This document shows, in pieces, positions 25,265 through 32,931 of a DNA stretch of 64,000 nucleotides (within the stretch, counting starts at the first letter, position 1; the number at the start of each line of letters is the position of its first letter). The stretch is from Rubrivirga sp046845755 (GTDB taxonomy: Bacteria; Bacteroidota; Rhodothermia; Rhodothermales; Rubricoccaceae): NCBI RefSeq assembly GCF_046845755.1, contig NZ_CP177357.1:4092001-4156000 (forward strand), in the 5' to 3' direction. Position numbers and translations under genes: made by a program. Below the pieces are notes generated by a model that was not told where the DNA came from, made no database searches, and saw only the letters and a program-made list of their open reading frames with translations.

Positions 25265-25894
25265 CTAGCCCAGCGGTGCGCCGGCCGCGTCGAGCCACCG
25301 GTGGAGAAGCGCGAGGTGGCGGTCCGTGCGGGCCTCCACGTCGCCAAGCACGGTGTCGCCGAGGGCCGCATCGATGTCGTCGAACGGGGGCGGGGGGCCG
25401 GGGTCGGGGCCGTCGATGGCGAGGGCCGCCGCGACGCGCCGGGCGACGGCCGCGTAGTCGGCGGCGCGGCGCTCGTAGGGGGCCGTCCCCTGGTGGTCGA
25501 GGTACGCCGCGACCGTCCCCACGCCGCCGTACTGCCCGGCCGACTCGGGCAGGGGCGCCAACTCGACGAACACCTCGGCGTCCTCGACGGTGCCGACCCA
25601 GCCGAGCGGGTAGAGCCGGCACGCCAGCGGCCGCCCGGCGTGGACCGTGCACCGGCCCTCGGCGAGGTAAACGCAGGCCCCGTCGTCGCGCTGGCGGAGC
25701 GTGCCCGACGCCGGGTCCACGTCGCGCGCGAGCACGGCCGTCGTGGTCGTTCCGAGCACCGCCGCGAGCCGGGCAGCCTCGTACGGGCCGACCCGGATGC
25801 CCTTGTGGTGGCAGCACCGGGCACACCCGTGGCAGGTGTAGGCGAAGGCGTCGGACCGGCCGCGCGCGACTGACCGGAGGGTCGGGCCGGTCAT
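25265..25894 (-). CDS. YkgJ-family cysteine-cluster protein
   Basis: 209 residues. The cluster CHGCARCCHHKG (Cys21, 24, 27, 28) and the later GRCTVHAGRPLACRLYPLG match the CxxCxxCC pattern of the YkgJ (UPF0153) family, believed to bind Zn or Fe-S; its biochemical role is not established. The C-terminal part (DIDAALGDTVLGDVEARTDR) is helical and unremarkable. On the minus strand downstream of, and 5 bases from, the small Tat-type gene (25900-26184), so the two probably share a transcript that starts near 26190. Confidence 0.82.
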   Translation of the reverse strand: MTGPTLRSVARGRSDAFAYTCHGCARCCHHKGIRVGPYEAARLAAVLGTTTTAVLARDVDPASGTLRQRDDGACVYLAEGRCTVHAGRPLACRLYPLGWVGTVEDAEVFVELAPLPESAGQYGGVGTVAAYLDHQGTAPYERRAADYAAVARRVAAALAIDGPDPGPPPPFDDIDAALGDTVLGDVEARTDRHLALLHRWLDAAGAPLG

Positions 25895-25899
25895 CTGCG

Positions 25900-26184
25900 C
25901 TAGACCTTGAGCTGGGCTGTCCCGAGCGTTCGCGTGGTCGAGCCCTGGACCCGCTCGAACTTGAAGACGGCCGCGGGTTCGGCGTCGCGGAGTCGCGCGG
26001 CGACGCTCTCGGAGATCGGGACGGTGTGGAACGGCTCGGGCTCGTCACGGCTGTAGAACGCGAGCTGGAAGCCGTCGGCCTCGGTGGCGAGCACGGCGAC
26101 GGGCGTGCCGAGGCCGAGCGCGAGCGCGCCGGCGGCCCGCTTGAGGCTGTCGCGGCGGGAGATCGGGGATCCGGGACGGGGCAT
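25900..26184 (-). CDS. Small protein with Tat-like N-terminus
   Basis: 94 residues. The N-terminus SRRDSLKRAAGALALGLGTP has twin arginines before a hydrophobic stretch, resembling a Tat signal (S-R-R-x-x-L-K). The remainder is PISESVAARLRDAEPAAVFK followed by FERVQGSTTRTLGTAQLKV, which looks like a small beta-rich protein. No family recognised. It precedes the YkgJ-family gene by 5 bases on the same strand, so it is the first gene of that pair. Could also be an anchored small protein rather than an exported one. Confidence 0.6.
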   Translation of the reverse strand: MPRPGSPISRRDSLKRAAGALALGLGTPVAVLATEADGFQLAFYSRDEPEPFHTVPISESVAARLRDAEPAAVFKFERVQGSTTRTLGTAQLKV

Positions 26185-26252
26185 GGCAGGAACGGAGGGG
26201 GCGGTCTCTCATGCGTCGTCCGCCGACACCGGAGGTCACGGCCGGCCGTGAG

Positions 26253-26258
26253 TACCAT
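26253..26258 (+). promoter_or_regulatory. Putative -10 element before the NhaC gene
   Basis: TACCAT, 24 bases before ATG 26283, matching the TANNNT spacing class. Inference from pattern only. Confidence 0.35.
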
Positions 26259-26282
26259 CGGGGCTCCCCACACGCCTGCCCG

Positions 26283-27695
26283 ATGGACCCGACCTGGACC
26301 AGCCTCCTCCCGCCGATCCTGGCCATCGGCTTGGCCATCGGCACGCGCCAGGTGTACCTCTCGCTCGGCGCTGGCGTCTGGCTCGGGTTCACGATCCTGG
26401 CCGGGGGCAACCCGCTGGCGGGCCTCGGGGGTGCCATCGACGGGGCCGTCGGCGTGTTCTCCGACGCCGGCAACACGCGCGTGCTGCTGTTCACGCTCGT
26501 CATCGGCGCGCTGATCGCGACGGTCGAGGCGGGCGGCGGGGTCAAGGGGTTCGTCGAGACGTTGGAAAAGCGCGGCTGGGCGTCGACGCCGAGGGGCGCG
26601 CGGCTGCTGGCGTTCCTCGTTGGCGTGGTCATCTTTATCGAGTCCAACATCACCGTGCTCGTGGCCGGCGCCGTGTCGCGCCCGCTGTTCGACCGCCAGA
26701 AGCGCAGCCGCGAGATGCTGGCGTACCTCATCGACTCGACGAGCGCGGCGGTCTGCGTGCTCATCCCGCTCAACGCCTGGGGCGCGTACGTGCTGAGCTT
26801 GTTGGGCGAGCAGGGCGTCGAGGACCCGCTCCGGCTGTTCGTGTCGTCGATCCCGTACAACGCGTACGCGCTTGCGGCCGTCGCCCTCGCGGGCTTTGTG
26901 GCCGTCACCGGCTGGCGGTTCGGGCCGATGAAGAAGGCCGAGGAGCGGGCCGAGCGCGGCGAGCGGTTCGCGCCGGGCGCCGCGCCCGACGTCGACGAGA
27001 CGGCGCTCGTGCCGGAGCCGATCGGCACCATCCCGGCGCGCGTGCTCAACATGCTGCTCCCGCTCGGCACGATGGTCGTGATGATGCCCGTCGCCCTGTG
27101 GATCACCGGCGACGGCGACCTGCTCGACGGCTCGGGCTCGACGAGCGTGCTGTGGGCGGTGCTCAGCGGCTTGCTTGTGGCCTGGGTGCTGATGCTGGCG
27201 CAGCGCGGGATGACCGTCGAGCAACTCACGACGACCGGGCTCAAGGGCGCCGGTGGGATGCTGGGCATGGCGTTCGTGCTGCTGTTGGCACTCGCGCTCG
27301 GCGCCGTCACGCGCGAGCTCGGCGCGGGCGTCTACGTGGCGTCCGGCGTGGCCGAGGCGGGCGTCGGGCCGATCCTACTCTTGCCCCTCGTCTTCCTGAC
27401 CGGCGCCTTCGTCGCGTTCTCGACCGGGACCTCGTGGGGCACGTTCGCCATCATGATCCCGATCGCCGTGCCGGCCGCGGCGGCGCTCGGCCTCCCCCTC
27501 GCGCCGTTTCTGGCCGCCTCGCTCGCGGGCGGCATCTTCGGCGACCACGCCTCGCCGATCTCGGACACGACGATCGTCTCGTCGCTGGCGGCGGCGACCG
27601 ACCACATCTCGCACGTCCGCACCCAGCTGCCGTACGCCCTCCTTGCGGGCGGCGTCGCGATTGTCGCGTTCGCCCTTATCGGCGCGACGATCTAG
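26283..27695 (+). CDS. NhaC-family Na+/H+ antiporter
   Basis: 470 residues with about 11-12 hydrophobic segments, starting PTWTSLLPPILAIGLAIGTR. Signature words of the NhaC family are present: SNITVLVAGAVSRPLFD in a membrane segment, STGTSWGTFAIMIPIAVPA, and GGIFGDHASPISDTTIVSS with a conserved Asp that faces the ion path, then ATDHISHVRTQLPYAL. The family exchanges Na+ for H+ at the cytoplasmic membrane, fitting a marine organism. The exact substrate could alternatively be an organic acid, since related antiporters exchange malate/lactate. The stop codon overlaps that of the convergent neighbour (CTAG at 27692-27695). Confidence 0.87.
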   Translation: MDPTWTSLLPPILAIGLAIGTRQVYLSLGAGVWLGFTILAGGNPLAGLGGAIDGAVGVFSDAGNTRVLLFTLVIGALIATVEAGGGVKGFVETLEKRGWASTPRGARLLAFLVGVVIFIESNITVLVAGAVSRPLFDRQKRSREMLAYLIDSTSAAVCVLIPLNAWGAYVLSLLGEQGVEDPLRLFVSSIPYNAYALAAVALAGFVAVTGWRFGPMKKAEERAERGERFAPGAAPDVDETALVPEPIGTIPARVLNMLLPLGTMVVMMPVALWITGDGDLLDGSGSTSVLWAVLSGLLVAWVLMLAQRGMTVEQLTTTGLKGAGGMLGMAFVLLLALALGAVTRELGAGVYVASGVAEAGVGPILLLPLVFLTGAFVAFSTGTSWGTFAIMIPIAVPAAAALGLPLAPFLAASLAGGIFGDHASPISDTTIVSSLAAATDHISHVRTQLPYALLAGGVAIVAFALIGATI

Positions 27696-28129
27696 GCCCC
27701 GGCCGCCGGGGCTGCGGGCGACCGCGCGCGGCGGACGAGCCGAACGGTGCCGCCGATGAACACGGCGAGGCACAGCACGGCGCCGAGCCCGAACAGCCCG
27801 CGCGCCAGCAGCACGTCGAGCGCACGCGGGAGCACCCCCGCACCGCCCGAGAACTGCTCGGCGCTGCCGAACAGCGCCACCCACCCGCCGATCACGCCGA
27901 ACGCCAGCCAGATGACCCCGACGGCGGCCGACTGCACGGCCGGCCACCGATGCGCGAGCGCCGCCAGCCCGCCCATCCCAAACACGGCGCCGCACAGCGC
28001 CAGCACCCAGCCCGGCGCGTGGACCGAGGCCGGGTCGACGGGGACGACGCCCGCGCCGAGGGCGACGAGCGCGAGCCCGGCGGCGACGAACAGGCCGCCG
28101 AAGAGGAGGTCGGGGCGGGTGGGGACCAT
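27692..28129 (-). CDS. Small four-helix membrane protein
   Basis: 145 residues with four hydrophobic helices: LLFGGLFVAAGLALVALGAG (about 8-27), VLALCGAVFGMGGLAALAH (about 42-60), SAAVGVIWLAFGVIGGWVA (about 67-85), and LFGLGAVLCLAVFIGGTV (about 111-128). No recognised domain. The C-terminal 15 residues are Ala/Arg/Pro-rich. It runs toward NhaC and shares the CTAG stop region. Function unknown. Confidence 0.72.
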   Translation of the reverse strand: MVPTRPDLLFGGLFVAAGLALVALGAGVVPVDPASVHAPGWVLALCGAVFGMGGLAALAHRWPAVQSAAVGVIWLAFGVIGGWVALFGSAEQFSGGAGVLPRALDVLLARGLFGLGAVLCLAVFIGGTVRLVRRARSPAAPAAGA

Positions 28130-28181
28130 GCGGACGGTATCGACGCCTCAACCCGTCGTTTAACAGACGCGCGCGGCGGGC

Positions 28182-28187
28182 TATCCT
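28182..28187 (+). promoter_or_regulatory. Putative -10 element of the SMP-30/GntP operon
   Basis: TATCCT, 24 bases before the ATG at 28212. Same spacing class as the hutU and L,D-transpeptidase candidates. No clear -35. Confidence 0.4.
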
Positions 28188-28211
28188 TCGGACTCGTCTT
28201 CCGGTGTCCCC

Positions 28212-29186
28212 ATGCGTCGCCTCGTCCTCCTCGCCGGCCTGCTGGCGACCTCTGCCCTCTCGCAGCCCTCCGACGCCTTCCGCGAGCGCGTGCCCGACGG
28301 CGCCGAGGCCGAGGTGCTGGCGGAGGGGTTCGTCTGGTCCGAGGGCCCCGTGTGGCGGCCCGCCGAGGGCGACCTCCTGTTTAGCGACGTGCCCGGCAAC
28401 ACGGTCTGGCGGTGGTCCGACGCCGACGGGCTGAGCGTCTTTCTGCGCCCGTCCGGGCTGGCGCTGGCGCCGGGGCAGGACGCCAGCGTCGGCAGCAATG
28501 GGCTGATCCTCGATGCCGAGGGACGGCTCCTGCTCGCCGACCACGGCTCGCGCGCCGTCACCCGGCTGATCCCCGGCTCGTGGGTCCGCGAGACGGTCGC
28601 CGACCGCTACGACGGCCGCCGGTTCAACAGCCCCAACGACCTCGCGCTGCATTCGTCCGGCGCCCTCTTCGTCACCGACCCGCCGTACGGGCTGGCGGGG
28701 CGGGATGCCTCGCCCGACAAGGAGCAGCCGCACAACGGCGTCTACCGCATCGACCCCGACGGCACCGTCGCGCTCGTGATCGACGACCTCACGTGGCCGA
28801 ATGGCGTGATCCTGTCGCCCAACGAGCGGACGCTGTACGTCGCCAACTCGGACCCGGCCCAGGCGATCTGGCGCGCGTACCCGGTCGCTCCGGACGGGTC
28901 GCTCGGCGAGGGCCGCCTCCTCTTCGACGCGACATCGATGGTGGGCGAGGCGAATCCCGGCCTGCCCGACGGGATGGCGATGGCCGACGACGGGACGCTC
29001 TTCGCGACCGGGCCCGGCGGCGTGCTGCTGCTGGCGCCCGACGGCACGCACTGGGGCACGATCCAGACCGAGCGGGCGACGGCGAACGTCACGTTCGGCG
29101 ACGACGGGCACGCGCTCTACCTGACCTCGCACGACCGCCTGCTCCGCCTCCGCGTGACCGCCCGGGGCGTCGGGTTTGGCGAGTGA
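28212..29186 (+). CDS. SMP-30/gluconolactonase-family lactonase, secreted
   Basis: 324 residues. Signal peptide MRRLVLLAGLLATSALSQ. Six-bladed beta-propeller pattern of SMP-30/Gnl: VLAEGFVWSEGPVWRPAEGD with the metal-binding Glu, GNTVWRWSDADG, NSPNDLALHSSGALFVTDPP with Asn and Asp, WPNGVILSPNERTLYVANSD with Asn-Gly-Val and Asp, and LPDGMAMADDGTLFATGP. These are the residues that hold the divalent metal in characterised lactonases. It likely opens sugar lactones in the periplasm. The gluconate permease gene overlaps its last codons (GTGA), so the pair probably takes up and feeds sugar acids. Confidence 0.9.
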   Translation: MRRLVLLAGLLATSALSQPSDAFRERVPDGAEAEVLAEGFVWSEGPVWRPAEGDLLFSDVPGNTVWRWSDADGLSVFLRPSGLALAPGQDASVGSNGLILDAEGRLLLADHGSRAVTRLIPGSWVRETVADRYDGRRFNSPNDLALHSSGALFVTDPPYGLAGRDASPDKEQPHNGVYRIDPDGTVALVIDDLTWPNGVILSPNERTLYVANSDPAQAIWRAYPVAPDGSLGEGRLLFDATSMVGEANPGLPDGMAMADDGTLFATGPGGVLLLAPDGTHWGTIQTERATANVTFGDDGHALYLTSHDRLLRLRVTARGVGFGE

Positions 29187-30529
29187 GCCCGGTCGTGATC
29201 CTGGCCGTCGGGATGGCGACGGTCCTGGGGCTGATCGTCGTCGGGCGCGTGCACGCGTTCCTGGCGCTGCTGGCGGCGGCGCTTGCGGTGAGCCTGCTGG
29301 CGGACGGCCTGACGGGCCCAGCCGTCGCGCGCGTCGCCGAGGCGTTCGGGGCGACGGCCGCGTCGATCGGCATCGTCATCGCGTTCGCCGCCGTGATCGG
29401 CTCGGCGATGACCACCAGCGGCGCCGCCGACCGGGTCGTCCGCGCCTTTACCGGGGACGACCACCCCGAGCGGGCCGCGCCCGCGCTCGCCGCGAGCGGC
29501 GCCGTGCTCGCGATCCCGGTCTTCTTCGATACGGTCTTTTACCTGCTCATCCCGCTTGCGCGGTCGGCGGCGCGGGCCTCGGGGCGCGGGTACCTCAAGC
29601 TGCTCCTCGCCGTCGCGGGCGGCGCGGCGATCTCGCACACGCTCGTCCCGCCGACGCCGGGCCCGCTCGTGACGGCCGCCGAACTGGGCGTCGACCTCGG
29701 GACGATGATGGGCGTGGGGCTGGTGATCGCCGTCCCGTGCACGGCCGCCGTCCTGCTGTTCGCGGGCTGGGCCGAGCGCCGGATGCCGCAGATCCCGCCC
29801 GCGGGGCCGCAGCCTGAGGCGCCGGCGTCGGAGCCGCCGCCCGGCGAGGCCGTCGCGCTGCCATCGCTGGGGCTCGCGCTGCTGCCGGTCGTGCTGCCCG
29901 TCGCGCTGATCGGCGCGGCGACCGTCGCGACGGCGCTCGACCAGAGCCTCCCCGTGCTGGCGGCACTCGGCAACCCCAACCTGGCGCTGGGGCTGGCGGC
30001 CGTGGCCGCGCTCGCCGTCCAGGTCCGCCAGCGGGGGACGGACCGCCGGGCGCTCGCGGCGTCGGTCGAGGCGGCGCTGATGGCGGCCGGCGTCATCATC
30101 CTGATCACGGCGGCGGGCGGCGCGTTCGGGGCGATGCTGCGCGCGGCGGGCGTCGGCGAGGTCGTCGCCGGGCTTGTGGGCGACGGGGCGGGCGGGGTCT
30201 CACTCCTCGCGCTCGCGTTCGGCACCGCGAGTCTCATCAAGACGGCACAGGGCTCGTCGACGGTCGCTATGATCACGACGGTCGGGCTCGTCTCCGGCGC
30301 CGTCGCGGGCGTAGACCTCCCGTTCCACGCGGTCTACCTCGCCACGGCCATCGCCAGCGGGTCGCTCGTGGGCTCGTGGATGAACGACAGCGGGTTCTGG
30401 ATCTTCGCCACGATGGGCGGGCTCGGCGAGGTGGAGACGCTCAAGACGTGGACGCCCCTGCTCGCGCTCGTGGGGCTGGTGGCGTTTGCGACGACGCTCC
30501 TGCTGGCGGGGCTCGTCCCGATGGTGTGA
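29183..30529 (+). CDS. GntP-family gluconate/sugar-acid:H+ symporter
   Basis: 448 residues, about 12 transmembrane helices beginning VVILAVGMATVLGLIVVGRV. Family words: GSAMTTSGAADRVVRAFTG, PVFFDTVFYLLIPLA, the HTLVPPTPGPLVTAAELGVD loop with the Pro-rich motif shared by GntP permeases, ASLIKTAQGSSTVAMIT, and GSLVGSWMNDSGFWIF at the end. Transport of gluconate or a related hexonate is expected from the family and from coupling to the lactonase upstream. The cytoplasmic loop QPEAPASEPPPGEAV is unusually Pro-rich. Start GTG 29183 overlaps the SMP-30 stop; the longer upstream frame back to 28412 is a shadow. Confidence 0.9.
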   Translation: MSPVVILAVGMATVLGLIVVGRVHAFLALLAAALAVSLLADGLTGPAVARVAEAFGATAASIGIVIAFAAVIGSAMTTSGAADRVVRAFTGDDHPERAAPALAASGAVLAIPVFFDTVFYLLIPLARSAARASGRGYLKLLLAVAGGAAISHTLVPPTPGPLVTAAELGVDLGTMMGVGLVIAVPCTAAVLLFAGWAERRMPQIPPAGPQPEAPASEPPPGEAVALPSLGLALLPVVLPVALIGAATVATALDQSLPVLAALGNPNLALGLAAVAALAVQVRQRGTDRRALAASVEAALMAAGVIILITAAGGAFGAMLRAAGVGEVVAGLVGDGAGGVSLLALAFGTASLIKTAQGSSTVAMITTVGLVSGAVAGVDLPFHAVYLATAIASGSLVGSWMNDSGFWIFATMGGLGEVETLKTWTPLLALVGLVAFATTLLLAGLVPMV

Positions 30530-30551
30530 GGCCGCGCCAGCGCCCCCAGAC

Positions 30552-30718
30552 GTCATCCTGAGCGGAGTCGGGCAGCGACGGAGTCGAAGGATCTCTGGCG
30601 AGCGCGACGCTCTGTCCGCCGCTCTCGTCTATGAGCCGGGACCCCATCGCATCAGAGATCCTCGGCTCCGCCGACGCTTCGCGTTCGACTCCGGGCTGCG
30701 CCCTCCGCTCAGGATGAC
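30552..30718. repeat. Palindromic interspersed repeat (GTCATCC-type element, copy 2)
   Basis: A 167-bp element with 15-bp perfect terminal inverted repeats: GTCATCCTGAGCGGA at 30552-30566 and its reverse complement at 30704-30718. A second inner pair (AGGATCTCTG at 30588-30597, CAGAGATCCT at 30653-30662) nests inside. It carries the same GTCATCC-GAGC and GAAGGATCTC words as copy 1 at 6348-6437. No coding sequence. It lies between the GntP gene and the convergent DUF2237 gene, where it may act as a bidirectional end-of-transcript structure. Confidence 0.88.
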
Positions 30719-30787
30719 AAGACCAGGGCGAGGCGCCAGCCTGTAGCACCGTTGCCAGCGGAGCTTCCTGCCCTCCCCTCCATCCCT

Positions 30788-31162
30788 CTACGCATCCACC
30801 GCGTGCTCGCGGAGCGCGTCCAGCCCCACGACCGCCAGCGCCTTCTCGTGCGTCGCCGCCAACACCACGTCCGGCGCGACGCCCGCCGCCAGGGCCTCCG
30901 CCCACCGGCTCAGGCACAGGCACCACCGGTCGCCGGGGCGCAGGCCGGGAAAGCTGAACTCGGGGCGCGGCGTCGACAGGTCGTTGCCGCGAGCGCGCGA
31001 GAACGCCAGGAAGTCGGCCGTCATCACGGCGCAGACGACGTGCGTGCCGTGGTCGTCCGGCCCGGTCTCGCAGCAGCCGTCGCGGTAGAACCCCGTCATC
31101 GGGGCCCGGCTGCACGCGACCAGGTCGCCGCCGAGCACGTTCTTCGAGGGGACGAGCTGCAT
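30788..31162 (-). CDS. DUF2237-family protein
   Basis: 124 residues, full length for DUF2237 (UPF0598-like small proteins). Family words are nearly invariant: KNVLGGDLVACS, PMTGFYRDGCCETGPDDHG, HVVCAVMTADFLAFSRARGN, DLSTPRPEFSFPGLRPGDRW and CLCLSRWAEAL. The conserved Cys residues (C17, C30, C31, C44, C81, C83) suggest a metal or redox role, but no function has been established for the family to my knowledge. It lies 1 base downstream of the rhodanese gene on the same strand, so the two are likely cotranscribed, which hints at a sulfur or redox link. Confidence 0.93.
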   Translation of the reverse strand: MQLVPSKNVLGGDLVACSRAPMTGFYRDGCCETGPDDHGTHVVCAVMTADFLAFSRARGNDLSTPRPEFSFPGLRPGDRWCLCLSRWAEALAAGVAPDVVLAATHEKALAVVGLDALREHAVDA

Positions 31163-31163
31163 G

Positions 31164-31535
31164 TCAGTCGGTCTCGGTGGGGAAGCCCGCGCCGGTCCAC
31201 GCCCGCCAGCCGCCGTCCATCGACTCGACGGCCGTGTAGCCCATCGCGCACAGCGACTGGGCTGCGAGTGCCGAGCGGTAGCCGCCGCCGCAGTACAGCA
31301 CGATCGGCGCGCCGAGGTCGGGGAGGGCCTCTTCGGCGTCGCGCTCTAGGATCCCGCGCGCGAGGTGGACGGCGCCCGGCAGGTGGCCGCGGTCCCACTC
31401 GGCCTGCTCGCGGACGTCGACGAGCGTGAACGGGGCGCCCGCCGCCATCCGCTGGCGGACCGACTCGGCGTCGGTCTCGGCGATCTGGGCGCGGGCAGCG
31501 TCGACGAGCGCGACGAAGCGGGGGCCGTGGGCCAT
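31164..31535 (-). CDS. Rhodanese-domain protein
   Basis: 123 residues, a single rhodanese domain. FTLVDVREQAEWDRGHLPGA is the CH2 side, and the active-site loop is VLYCGGGYRSALAA with the persulfide Cys at about residue 82. It likely transfers sulfane sulfur to a thiophilic acceptor. The first 40 residues (FVALVDAARAQIAETDAESV) are helical. Start ATG 31535 was chosen; the frame continues far upstream but only as a shadow of the kinase gene. It precedes DUF2237 with 1 base between, and is divergent from the L,D-transpeptidase. Confidence 0.9.
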   Translation of the reverse strand: MAHGPRFVALVDAARAQIAETDAESVRQRMAAGAPFTLVDVREQAEWDRGHLPGAVHLARGILERDAEEALPDLGAPIVLYCGGGYRSALAAQSLCAMGYTAVESMDGGWRAWTGAGFPTETD

Positions 31536-31717
31536 GGGGGCGGGCGGGGAGGGGAGGGGTGGAGCGCGCCAGCCGGGCGCAGGTTCCTCACACGGCGGGG
31601 GACAGCGAAAGGCAATCGGCCACCGACGCGTCCGTTCTGGGCCGGTAAACGCCGCCCCGGCCGCGACGGCACAGAGTCCGCACAGATCCGCGCGGACCCT
31701 CCCAAGCCCCCCGCGGG

Positions 31718-31723
31718 TATACT
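31718..31723 (+). promoter_or_regulatory. Putative -10 element of the L,D-transpeptidase gene
   Basis: TATACT, the closest match to the sigma-70 -10 consensus in the window, 25 bases before ATG 31749. Confidence 0.5.
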
Positions 31724-31748
31724 CGCCCCGACTTCCGCGTTCGATCCC

Positions 31749-32762
31749 ATGCGTCTCTCCCTCTTCCTGCTCGCCGCCGTCCTGCTGGCGCCCGTCGTGG
31801 GCGCCCAGAGCGCGGCCGACCGCGCCGCCGACGCCGCCATCTCGGCCGACTTCGCCGAGGACGGCCCGGTCACCTACTTCAGCCAGTCGTGGCTGGTCGA
31901 CACGATGAACCGGCGGACCGCCGAGTCCATCCGCGAGGTCCCGCGCGTCTACTACGACTACTACATCGTGCCCCAGGGCCAGAACCGGCTGGAGGCGCGG
32001 CTCTCGCTGTACAGCCGCTTCGGCGGCGACCGCGACGTGATCAAGCCGCTGCTGTGGCTCCTCAACCGCAACGACCTCGAGAACCTCCAGCCCGGCGACA
32101 CGCTCGTCGTGCCAACGCATTTCGGGCTCGACTTCCGGGCCTACTCGCCGTTCCCGCGCTACTACCCCGGCGCGCGGCAGATCGACAAGGTGGTCATTTT
32201 GGACAAGCAGATCCAGGCGTGGGGCGCCTACGAGCACGGCGAGCTGGCGCGGTGGGGCATCATCAGCACCGGCGTCGAGAGCGCGCGGACGCCGAGCGGC
32301 CGGTTCAACATCAACTGGAAGCAGGACTACCGCGTGAGCACGCTGAGCCCGGGCTACGGCTCGTCCGACCCCGGCGCCGAGCTCTGGGAGATGTACTGGG
32401 TGATGAACCTCCACGAGGCGCGCGGCATCCACATGCACCAGTACGCCCTGCCCACCTCGGGCCCGGCCTCGCACGGCTGCATCCGGCTCCTGGAGCCCGA
32501 CGCGCAGTGGCTCTACACCTGGACCGACACCTGGGACGTCCAGAACCAGCGCGACCCGATCTCGTCGGTCGGCGCCAAGATCACCGACCAGGGCACGATG
32601 GTGCTCATCATCGGCGAGGACATCTCGCAAGCGCCCGAGCCGTTCCTCCACCGCGAGCGCTACCCGGTGATCCGGATGGTCAACCTCCCGCCGGACCCGT
32701 ACGCCGTGCCCGCCGGCACCGAGCAGCAGCGGGCCTTCGACCGGCTCGCCGGCCGCCGCTAG
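31749..32762 (+). CDS. L,D-transpeptidase (YkuD family)
   Basis: 337 residues. Signal peptide MRLSLFLLAAVLLAPVVGAQ. Residues ~75-120 contain a LysM-like stretch (YYIVPQGQNRLEARLSLYSR then LLNRNDLENLQPGDTLVVP), which would bind peptidoglycan. The catalytic domain begins KVVILDKQIQAWGAYEHGEL and has GIHMHQYALP followed by ASHGCIRLLEPDAQWLYTW, the HxxxSHGC catalytic motif with Cys at residue 244. It should crosslink peptidoglycan or attach proteins to it. It is monocistronic with its own -10-like element and is followed by a strong hairpin at 32784-32818. Confidence 0.93.
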   Translation: MRLSLFLLAAVLLAPVVGAQSAADRAADAAISADFAEDGPVTYFSQSWLVDTMNRRTAESIREVPRVYYDYYIVPQGQNRLEARLSLYSRFGGDRDVIKPLLWLLNRNDLENLQPGDTLVVPTHFGLDFRAYSPFPRYYPGARQIDKVVILDKQIQAWGAYEHGELARWGIISTGVESARTPSGRFNINWKQDYRVSTLSPGYGSSDPGAELWEMYWVMNLHEARGIHMHQYALPTSGPASHGCIRLLEPDAQWLYTWTDTWDVQNQRDPISSVGAKITDQGTMVLIIGEDISQAPEPFLHRERYPVIRMVNLPPDPYAVPAGTEQQRAFDRLAGRR

Positions 32763-32783
32763 CGCGGGCCCCCACTCGTCGTC

Positions 32784-32818
32784 CGAGCGCCCCACCACAC
32801 CTGCTGGCGGGGCGCTCG
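32784..32818 (+). terminator. Possible terminator after the L,D-transpeptidase gene
   Basis: A 10-bp perfect stem (CGAGCGCCCC at 32784-32793 with its reverse complement at 32809-32818), 15-base loop, starting 22 bases after the stop. There is no T run, so it may be a structured spacer or a factor-dependent terminator. Confidence 0.4.
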
Positions 32819-32918
32819 TGGGTTCAAGAGGGGGGGCGCCAGCCGGCGGGCTCGCGGGAGCGGGCCGACCAGGGCGGCTTTCTGACCGGCCGTCTGGACG
32901 GTCGCGCGGGGCCGGGGC

Positions 32919-32924
32919 TACTCT
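32919..32924 (+). promoter_or_regulatory. Putative leaderless -10 element of the hybrid kinase gene
   Basis: TACTCT, 7 bases before ATG 32932. At this spacing transcription would begin at or next to the start codon, giving a leaderless mRNA. Confidence 0.45.
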
Positions 32925-32931
32925 GGGGCGC

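Noticed and set aside
24873..27224. 783-residue minus-strand ORF over the lipoprotein and NhaC genes
   Set aside because: His/Arg/Gly-rich shadow without any recognisable domain.
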